64,000 bases of DNA from Amphibalanus amphitrite. Lineage: Eukaryota; Arthropoda; Thecostraca; Balanomorpha; Balanidae. This document shows, piece after piece, positions 56,215 through 64,000 of the stretch. Position 1 is the first letter of the stretch. Each line of letters begins with the position of its first letter. The position numbers were made by a program, and so were the translations under genes. Location: contig NW_024882902.1 of NCBI RefSeq assembly GCF_019059575.1, positions 1 to 64,000 of the forward strand, given 5' to 3'. The notes under the pieces were generated by a model. The model was not told the DNA's origin, searched no databases, and saw only the letters and a list, made by a program, of their open reading frames with translations.

Positions 56215-57981
56215 GGGGCATTCCACGTCAAATCGAACAAAAATCGGCTGTTTTGCACCTTACCATCAGCGATTTCATTATAAATTTGTGAGCGAGTTCC
56301 TGTGTGGCCCCGGACATTACATTGATGTTTTTTGCACATTCTGACCACAGGTCTTCTAAATAAAGGGCATCAAATTTTTACAAAATGTTGCATCTTTATA
56401 TTTTTGAACGACCATAACTTTGGTTGTACTTGTTTGATTTGAATGAAATAAACCTTACTGTTTAGGTAATTTCTTAAGCATTTGTTTAGAATTGCACTAA
56501 CTTAAATATATGACCTTGAAATTTGCTTAACTCTGTTCTTAAGCACAAATATTGAAATAGCAAAAAACACGTCACCTTCGATTTGGCTCATTTTCATATA
56601 TTTTATTGCCTACTATATTCTTAACAACCTGTGAAAAAATTAGAGTGGGCTATTCATAAGTTTTGAAGAAAATTGCACATATGCAAACGTATGTTAGCAC
56701 GCGCAGTGGAGGGGGAAGAACGAATTTCGCCCACCCCTCCTGTTTTTCGCCAATATCTCATAAGATTAATGCGAAATTAATTATGGCTACCTGTCAAGAA
56801 TTGAATTGGGCATCTCATCGTGCAAGCAATAAGAAAATCGGTTCACAACTGTTCTAGTAATAGCGGTGTAAAGTGAACATCCTGTCGCCGCAGCAACGCG
56901 GCGGCTCGGCAGCCGGCGCCGACCGCTACGCGCCGCCTGAATTGTAGACTGTGCCGGGACGGAACGGAACGGTTCCGTCTTTACATCGCGCTCCCTACCG
57001 CTGATTACGTTCGATTCGCGTCAAATTTTGTGAGAAGACTAAGAAATATACAGGCAATCTTATGGTGAAAGAATTTTGAAAATCGGTTGGTAAACAATTG
57101 AAATATGAACGTGTAAACACAAAATTGTGATTGCTGCGTTTCCCGCATCGGCCGAGCCCGCCTCAGCCGGCGACATGTTAATCTTAGCAGGCCTCTAACT
57201 GCCATATTTATTATTGGATTAACTAGAAATTCCCCATACATACTAAAAAATGTATGTTCTTTCGTATAGTGGAGATCAAAAGACGTGAAAATATCGTAGC
57301 GTGATAATGTTTTCGTTGAATTTACTTCATGATGCATTTCCACACGGCTCAAAATTCACCGCAAAATACCGTTTGCCTGAGACACTTTTTCTATGGAACG
57401 TGAATGCTTGACTACGATGACTATGCATTTCCATTCTCGCAGAGTTCGGGATATCACTAATCAGCAATCATTCATTTCAGAAAGTGTACACAAGCAAGCA
57501 TGTCTTGACTCTGTCTTTCAAGGTCACGCGCGGTTGCGTGATGTTGATGCAAATGGCCCACTCCAATTTTTTCACAGATGGTTAGGAACATTGTGACGGA
57601 CATAATATGTAAAAATTACCCAAATCGAAGGTGACGTGTTTTTTGCTATTTAAATTTTTCTGTTTTAATTCAAGGTCAAATGCATTTCAAGGTCACTTCA
57701 ATTTAATTTTATAATTAAAAATCAAAGCCTTATCAATTGCCTATAAGACCCTGTTAATATCATTTTGATACCAGAAAAGGAACCAGAGTTATAGCCATTT
57801 AAAAAATTGATGTGTGACATTTTTCGCTATATTCGATGACCTATATCTCAGCGATACGTTATCAAATTTTGAAAATATTATACGTAACTCAGTTTTGAAC
57901 CATGCCCAATCTGCCTACAAATTTTCAGAAAAATCGAAGGGGATGACGGATTTCGGTGTTTGATTTGACGTGGAATGCCCC
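56215..57981. mobile_element. 1.77-kb inverted-repeat element flanked by TTCA
   Basis: Ends GGGGCATTCCACGTCAAATC and GATTTGACGTGGAATGCCCC, each bounded by TTCA. A second inverted pair lies inside (AAAAAACACGTCACCTTCGA at about 56552; its complement at about 57622). No transposase ORF. The TTCA flanks could be a 4-bp target duplication, perhaps a TTAA variant. Family unassigned. Confidence 0.75.
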
Positions 57982-58168
57982 TTCAGATATTTTCCGTGAG
58001 AGAAGTGGTCCCAAATTTCAAGCGATTTCTTTGAGAAGTTAGATATCTAATTTATGCGATAAACGAATAACGTGAAACATAACGTCAAGGTGACTCATAA
58101 AATGCCACAGTTGATAAAACAGTGAACGTTTTCCTTCGTTTTTTTTTTTAACAATATGTTCGAGACGT

Positions 58169-59368
58169 TTAACCCGCGCCCTGCTGGGGGGGGGGGGTGT
58201 TTGAACACCCCCCTTGTGGTTTTTCGCGAATATCTCAAAAACGGCGGCGCTCCGCGCCACCGTTTTGGGTACACCTTATCATCCATCAATTCTACACATG
58301 TTGCGAAAATTTCAGACCAAGGTCATTCAAGGTCAGGTCACCAGGTCACTTGAAGTGACCTCACCTCATAAAAAGTTTCAATGTCTGTCATAGCTACACC
58401 GAGTGACCGATCGCTTTGAAACTTTCAGCGATTGCTAAGAGCAATAGCATGTACAAAATGTATATCTCAGAATTTTGATATCGATGACCTAAGGTCAGGT
58501 CAATTTTGCGACCTCCCCATTATAAGTCAATGGGAGAAAATTGAAATGCGCCTCTTTTGGACGAAAGACATTATAAACACTCCCAAACACTGAATTACAA
58601 GTGGTTTAGACACACTGAACATGAAAATGGTGTCCGTGACCCCTGTTTATGCCCTGAGGTCATCTTAGGTCACGAATGGTATCTAACAGTTTTTCGCAAA
58701 TAACTTTTGATAGAGGCATGCTAGAGCGATGAAAACGCCTTAGATATGTTCAGCTCGACGATACGGATCGACTGATATGCAACATGGCCCTTTCCGGTCA
58801 GGTCATGACCTTGACCTGAGGTCAAATTTTCAAGTTGACCTTTCAAGGTCAAGTTATGGTTCATTCGATGCGTCTTGACGAGAGGAACATGATGACGGTA
58901 AAAGTAAGCTCGTGCAAGGCTTGGGTCAAAAGTTATTGCAGAAAAACTTTCCAAAAAATCGGCTATTTTTGCAGTTTTTGCCCCCTGCAGGCAAAACCGT
59001 TAACGTTAGGTCAAATCTGAGAGAATTACTCAGAAAGGCCGTTAATAGGGCTATCAAATGCGCTTTTCCGCGGCGCTGTAGCTCTATTGGTTCCCGAGTT
59101 ATGCGTTGGCATCTTGGAAATTGTCGACATTCGACCTGGAAATCGGCGAAATTTTGCCTTCAATGACCTCTGGTGACCTGACCTTTGACCTGACCAAAAA
59201 ATTGACCGAAGTGATTTCGTCATTATTTTTGACGCTCTTTCGAACGCCGCCTTCCGCGTATCGCTACGTGGCCCAGGAGCCGAGTTAGAAGGGGAGGGTG
59301 TTCAGACACCCCCCCCCCCCCCCCAGCAGGGCGTGGAAATCCAGGACCCCCAGCCGGGCGCGGGTTAA
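58169..59368 (+). mobile_element. TTAA-flanked MITE, subfamily I-a, second full copy
   Basis: TTAA at 58169-58172 and 59365-59368. Nearly identical by eye to 52226-53426 over its length, including the doubled right end (GCAGGGCGTGG...CCGGGCGCGG). Hairpin cores TGTTTGAACA and TGTTCAGACA. DR1 at 59179-59191. Confidence 0.95.
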
Positions 59369-59494
59369 CTTCGTCTTGCCTTGTATTTCGTTCAGCCAGA
59401 TCACCCTGAGAAGAGGGAAAATGAAACAATATGCTTGAATTTTATTACCAACAAGTCGTATATCTCGTACACGTGAGTACAGTTTGTCGCTCAC

Positions 59495-59592
59495 CATTTT
59501 CTTGGGCGTGTCCGGCTCGCCCGACGGCAGACGTCGTTTCGTGGTGGTGCCCACTTCTTCGACACCACCCGACGACAGGGTGGTAAAGTCAC
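59495..59592 (-). other. Candidate internal coding exon
   Basis: On the minus strand a TTTGCCCTCAG acceptor precedes an open 98-base stretch ending AAGAAAATG before a GTGAGC donor. It encodes a polar segment (VEEVGTTTKRRLPSGEPDTP). The donor leaves phase 0, which fits the RING gene exon starting at 52179, with two MITEs and other repeats in the intron between. It could instead belong to another gene. Confidence 0.45.
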
Positions 59593-59607
59593 CTGAGGGC
59601 AAACGTG

Positions 59608-60029
59608 CTTTTTAACTCATTAACGCCGAGTGGCAACTATAGTTGCCATCTACAAAAACCTACTGCTGAAGGCAAGTTAATGACGTCAGAACAGCATTTG
59701 TGGGATGCCTAACCAGCATAGTCCCTTCTCATCATGATCAGACGGTTTTAGTCACGTCCTGTGCGCAACATGCTTCACAAATCAAGAAATAGTCAGACGT
59801 TGCAGAGACGGCCGCCATATTGGCTTGACGGTCCCGAAGAAAACGACGCTGTTTTTCCAGAGTGTCCGGTATTTCCGAGCATTTTCGGCTTATTTTGATC
59901 CAGAAAGGATGTAGGCAGGCTACCAGTGTCTCAAAACTTGAAAGCACTCTACTCATTTGTAGTTATTTGTACTAGATTTGTACTTGGCAACTATAGTTGC
60001 CACTCGGCGTTGGCGTAGTCAAAAATATG
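59608..60029. mobile_element. MITE with palindromic ends (TGGCAACTATAGTTGCCA)
   Basis: Inverted ends ACGCCGAGTGGCAACTATAG at the left and CTATAGTTGCCACTCGGCGT at the right. Each end also holds the 18-bp perfect palindrome TGGCAACTATAGTTGCCA. About 420 bp, non-coding. Another end of the family starts at about 63959. Confidence 0.8.
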
Positions 60030-60333
60030 AGCGGTTCATAGTTAAATAGTTGTATTTACGGATATACTGTAACGAAACATATGTTATTCAACCAGACTGT
60101 CCCCGTGTATACCTTGGGACATAGTTACATGGACTTTTGCAAATAAATTAACAATTAAGGCAGAAATTAATTAAAAAATACATGCATGTCTATACATTAC
60201 CATAGTGAACCCTACCCCCATCCATTGTTTTCTTGGTCTATTCTCGACATTGTTAAATCTGTTTATGTTTATCATCTACTGAAGATATTTTTGTGGAATG
60301 GGATGCAATCTCGCTTTCTCTTTCCTCTCTCCC

Positions 60334-60402
<69 letters not shown>

Positions 60403-61565
60403 CTCTTTCCCTGTTCCTCCACTGGCGGATGCAGGAAACATTACGGACATTCATAGCTCACAGAGTCCGACTTGCCCGATTTTGTTTCGTTTTCTTTGAA
60501 AAGAAAGAGAACTAAAACGGCATTTATACGATAGAGATTGCCTACGATTGCACAGTAATGCATTTATAACAAACCGAAATCCGAGAAGTTTAGGTACGAG
60601 AATTTTCAAACCCTGCTGCGTGTGATATCACCTATCACCTTTCTGGATAAACCAGAGTCGCTCTCGCTTTCTATGTCGAAGACTATGCTTTGCTGGTTTT
60701 TCCTAGCGTTCGTTAGTCGCGCCACTTGCAGTATGCATAACCAAACTCAGGCATGCTCATCTGCAGGCACCGTGCCATGATGCTAAATCGTGTGACCAGC
60801 TCGTGTTTCAATTTGGAGGGGCACGTAGGTATTAAGCCTATTTGCATCAACAAATTAAGTTTTTAGCATCGTAAAGACGCTGTATGACGTTTACAAACAG
60901 GGACCCATAAACGAAAGCTCCCCCACCTCCTCCGCTGAGCTCCCATTGACGCCGATTATGACCTTGACACAGTCGTGATACCGAATTGATTCCGATGAAG
61001 CTGCTTGCTATCTGAACTTTCACAGCAGATGCTGGTGATTCAGCTGAATGAGACGGTGGAGGCGGCTTTGTGCTTTGGGTTTCGTGCGAGGATAACAGCG
61101 CACGAAACTTTAGGTTACGATCACGTAGCTGATGTTGTCTCATGGGACTGAATGAAAATTGTGAACCAAAGGCGAGACATCGCCTGACTTGGGGCAGTGC
61201 TGATTCCTGGCACTGCCAGCTGGAAACGAGGAAATGGGGATTCAGGTGGTAGAAAATATGTGGGCCTGCTCAGTTGTCCTAAACTAGATGAAATTGAACT
61301 ATATTTTTATGACACGTGGAATGTGTTCAAGTGCAAGTAGTGGTGGTCGCCTTGTACTTACACCACTTTTACTCGTCAATCAACATATCCCCCTTCTTAT
61401 TCTGAAGTACAACCGCCAGTGTGTGCTCGAGTCGTGATCACGAAAGGGATCCAATTTGTCCAGACTCTCGTCCGAACAGTCTAAAAAACATTCGAAGGCG
61501 AACGGATTTACTGGTTAGGTAAGGACAGCAGAAGTACGTACGTATGCGGGAATCAGAAATATACT
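60030..61565. other. Mostly gene-free; one weak coding candidate
   Basis: A minus-strand open frame at 60847-61146 begins after a TTTTCATTCAG acceptor-like site and reads SHETQSTKPPPPSHSAE; no homology was recognised and no convincing donor. Near 60419 CCACTGGCGGATGCAGG resembles a lone hAT MITE end. Confidence 0.3.
60315..60410. repeat. (CT)n microsatellite
   Basis: CT-dinucleotide run with CCCT interruptions at the left. Confidence 0.97.
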
Positions 61566-62440
61566 ATACCAGTAAAACGCCTTTTGGGCGAAGAACGAGC
61601 GAGCGAGATAGTGAGCCTTGCACGTGCGGAAGGGCGAGAGGGTGCTTCCAACGGGCTTGTGCAAAGCACCCTTCTAACCGGTCGCTAGCGGTGTGCCAAA
61701 TTTGAACGCAATCGGCCCAGCCGTTCCTGAGATCTGGAAGCGGCATTCTGCACGTGCGCACGTGCAAACGGGGTCCAAAATGACTTTTGCACGGCACCCT
61801 ACTAACTGGTCCCCAACCGTGTACCAAATTTGAGCGCAATCGGCCCAGCCGTTCTCGAGATCTGGAAACGCCCCCTGCACGTGCGCACGTGCAGTAGCAC
61901 CCTAACCGCAACACATGGGAATGCATTGCCTGGTGGGTGCCTACCTGTATGCCAAGTTTCAGCGAAATCGCCCCAGTAATTACCGAGTTACTGAAATGGG
62001 AACAAATTTGGCACCTCTTATTGTTGTATTTTGCACGTGCACTGGGGGTGACCCACATACATCGAGAGCATCCTATTTTGGGTAGAAGGGATGCTGCTGC
62101 CCTACAAAAATTACCGCAAGTCAATCGCCCAAGCGGCTGCTGAGATATGAGCCTCTCAAAATCACTACTTTTGCAAAACAGCTTGAACACCCTTGACTTT
62201 TCACGTGGCACGTGCCACCACGGTCACTGAGATGTATCAAAAGTAGTCAATTACGAGGTAGAAGGGATGGGGCTACCCAACAAAAAAGACCGCAGGCCAA
62301 TCGGTCCAGCGGTTGCTGAGATATAAGCCTCTCAAAAGCGTTACAGGCCGGGCCGGGCCGGGCCGCTCATACTGAGATTTTTCCGTTATATTGAAATGAC
62401 TCACTTCGCTCGCTGCGCTCGCTCGCTCGTAACAATTCCA
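61566..62440 (+). repeat. Dispersed E-box-rich repeat, copy 2
   Basis: Homologous to 16878-17640 along its length but longer. Tandem units of about 125-130 bp each carry CAAATTTGA.CGCAATCGGCC and a palindrome of the type TGCACGTGCGCACGTGCA. Ends in TTCGCTCGCTGCGCTCGCTC. Confidence 0.78.
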
Positions 62441-62936
62441 TGGCTCCGGTAGGCCTGTAATCAGCGTGCTCGCAAATAGGCATGAATAATCGAGTTGCTT
62501 TGTACCCCGAGTTTTTACAAATGTATCATACCCGGTAGAAAGTTTTGTGATAGGACGGTATACCTGCCATCAACCATGTACGAGTAAACAGGGATCTGGT
62601 GAGAACTACGTATGAGATAATATGCATTCTTTGTTGAATTGTTTTCGAGCAGATTTTATTTATGCATGTCAAGATAAATGGTTAAAAAGGACTGGTAAAG
62701 AGCATCTGCTTTGGTACAGAAAAACACTTATTGATGGATAAATGAACTGTGTTTCCTGGATACCAAGGGCTGCAGCTGCTTTGGGCACAGGCTACAGGCT
62801 TATACCATAGGGCATAGTGTAGATTCCACTACTTAGACGTAATTATCTTATTAAAAATTTATATTGAAGTGGCGTAACCACTTTTTTCTGTTTGGAAATT
62901 GGATTAAGGCTCGTGGGGGATAAGTTGGGACATAAA

Positions 62937-63901
62937 TAGGGGAGAGCGGGGAGAGTTGTATCATGTCCAAGTTGTATCAGGGCGAATTGTGCCAAACTTA
63001 TCCAATAGATTGCGCTCGTGACACGACCAGCCGACGAGTTTTTCCGGGCGCCATCTTTCCCTGTTCTGTCGTGTGGCTGGGTGGACGCGTCTCGAGGTGA
63101 GAGCCGATTTTATGTTTTTTAAATGTCATTCTAAAAAAACAAGTTGCAAGAAAATGTGTGTTTTGGGCATTGAGATGTGCACGAATTTGAAAGATCTCCG
63201 TAGCGGTAGTGAGGGTTGGTTCTAAGGCTGCGTGAGTGAAAATGGATTTCTCCAGCTGTCCGCTGTTTTTGAGCACGAGGACGTTTTTTTTTCCAAGATG
63301 ACGGCGAGGTACATGTTGTATCAGAGCCGGGTGGGGTATGTTGTAACATGTATGTATGTATGTATGTATGGGTATGTTGCTTTTGATCGCCAAAGCTAAG
63401 CCCTGGCTCACGTTTGTAGGTAGCTAGTCAATACTCGTTCCATTTCGGCACAATGTGTTGGCTTCTTTGCTCTTAACGGGCCACTTTTGCGTCTAGTCTG
63501 TTGATGTTTCGTTCGTTTCGATGTTTCGTTCGGATTGACCTAAGTTTGGTCTAATAAAAGTGAAGCCTTTGAGCATATACATTGTATTAACCCCATTTAA
63601 TGTTGTTGTTATGCTCAAAACCAGTAGCAAGCACACTCCCTGAAATGTGAGATAGTGATACAAATTACCCCACCATGTGATACAACTCACCCAAGCCATG
63701 GGGCAAGTTGTATCAAAAACATTGTCCTATTCGGCAGACCGTAGAAGAAAAACTGGTAGAGGTAGCGGAAAAGTTACTTGGCACAAAAAAGCAGAAGAAT
63801 CAAGGAAGGAGATAGTATGGAAATAATGAGTTTATCACGGATAGTTACGAGGTTAGGGGTCTCGGAGTAAAAACTGATACAACCCACCCCACTCTCCCCT
63901 A
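62937..63901. mobile_element. Inverted-repeat element with GGGGAGAG ends and GTTGTATCA repeats
   Basis: TA-flanked ends GGGGAGAGCGGGGAGAGTTG and the complement of CAACCCACCCCACTCTCCCC. GTTGTATCA recurs inside near both ends in both orientations (for example about 62969, 63315, 63677 and 63706). About 965 bp, no transposase. A (GTAT)n run lies at 63345-63370. Confidence 0.75.
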
Positions 63902-63958
63902 GATTCAATGCATCCCGGCGATTAGTATTTGTTTAATGAAAAGTTACGATAGCGGCAA

Positions 63959-64000
63959 TTTTTGACTACGCCAACGCCGAGTGGCAACTATAGTTGCCAG
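63959..64000 (-). mobile_element. End of a palindromic-end MITE, cut by the window
   Basis: TTTTTGACTACGCCAACGCC then GAGTGGCAACTATAG is the reverse complement of the right end of the 59608-60029 element. The rest lies beyond the window. Confidence 0.8.

Noticed and set aside
60847-61146. 98-codon minus-strand ORF as a coding gene
   Set aside because: Acceptor-like start but low-complexity content, no recognised homology and no clear donor; kept only as a weak note.

Overview
This is eukaryotic genomic DNA, most likely from an arthropod and possibly a crustacean. The evidence is a cluster of pickpocket-like DEG/ENaC channel genes, a split nucleolar housekeeping gene with consensus GT-AG introns, long GA/CT microsatellites and a very heavy load of short DNA transposons. 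Lineage is an inference; no species marker was recognised. No viral or LTR element was recognised.

Host genes. Five intronless DEG/ENaC channel ORFs form two subgroups. Genes A (2814-4604, minus) and B (17786-19489, plus) share one N-terminal tail. Genes C, D and E (27572-29371, 31631-33208, 34302-36104, all plus) form a young tandem array with similar upstream DNA. Next to the array, on the minus strand, is an eight-exon gene (36898-46622). I rebuilt it from splice sites and homology as the ribosomal L1-domain nucleolar protein RSL1D1; the joined exons give 487 residues with every intron phase consistent. A decayed copy of its last exon (29935-30260) lies between genes C and D, so the duplication that made the array also carried the neighbour's 3' end. 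A second minus-strand gene ends at 50666 and encodes a coiled-coil C3HC4 RING protein, probably an E3 ubiquitin ligase; its 5' part is only partly resolved.

Mobile DNA. Much of the remainder is non-autonomous DNA transposon. The dominant group is a superfamily of 0.9-1.2 kb elements bounded by TTAA (or TTAT) followed by CCC, as in piggyBac. Each subfamily has its own short core palindrome inside a G-tract/C-tract hairpin, and the same core (reverse-complemented) recurs at the other end. Their interiors are packed with AGGTCA/TGACCT half-sites, including perfect DR1 nuclear-receptor motifs in at least six copies. Other elements are Tc1/mariner-type (TA-flanked, ACAGGGTG ends), one of them a fold-back of two transposase 3' ends, a hAT-like MITE with an 8-bp target duplication, an E-box-rich dispersed repeat and several unclassified inverted-repeat elements. 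Nested insertions at 14.2-15.4 kb, 43.1-45.5 kb and 53.5-55.3 kb give a relative order of transposition.

Layout: 0-5 kb gene A and a GA microsatellite; 5-17 kb transposons; 17.8-19.5 kb gene B; 19.6-25.5 kb transposons; 27.5-36.1 kb channel array C-D-E; 36.9-46.6 kb RSL1D1 with transposon-filled introns; 46.6-50.6 kb mostly empty; 50.7-52.2 kb (perhaps to 59.6 kb) RING gene; 52.2-64 kb transposons and minisatellite.
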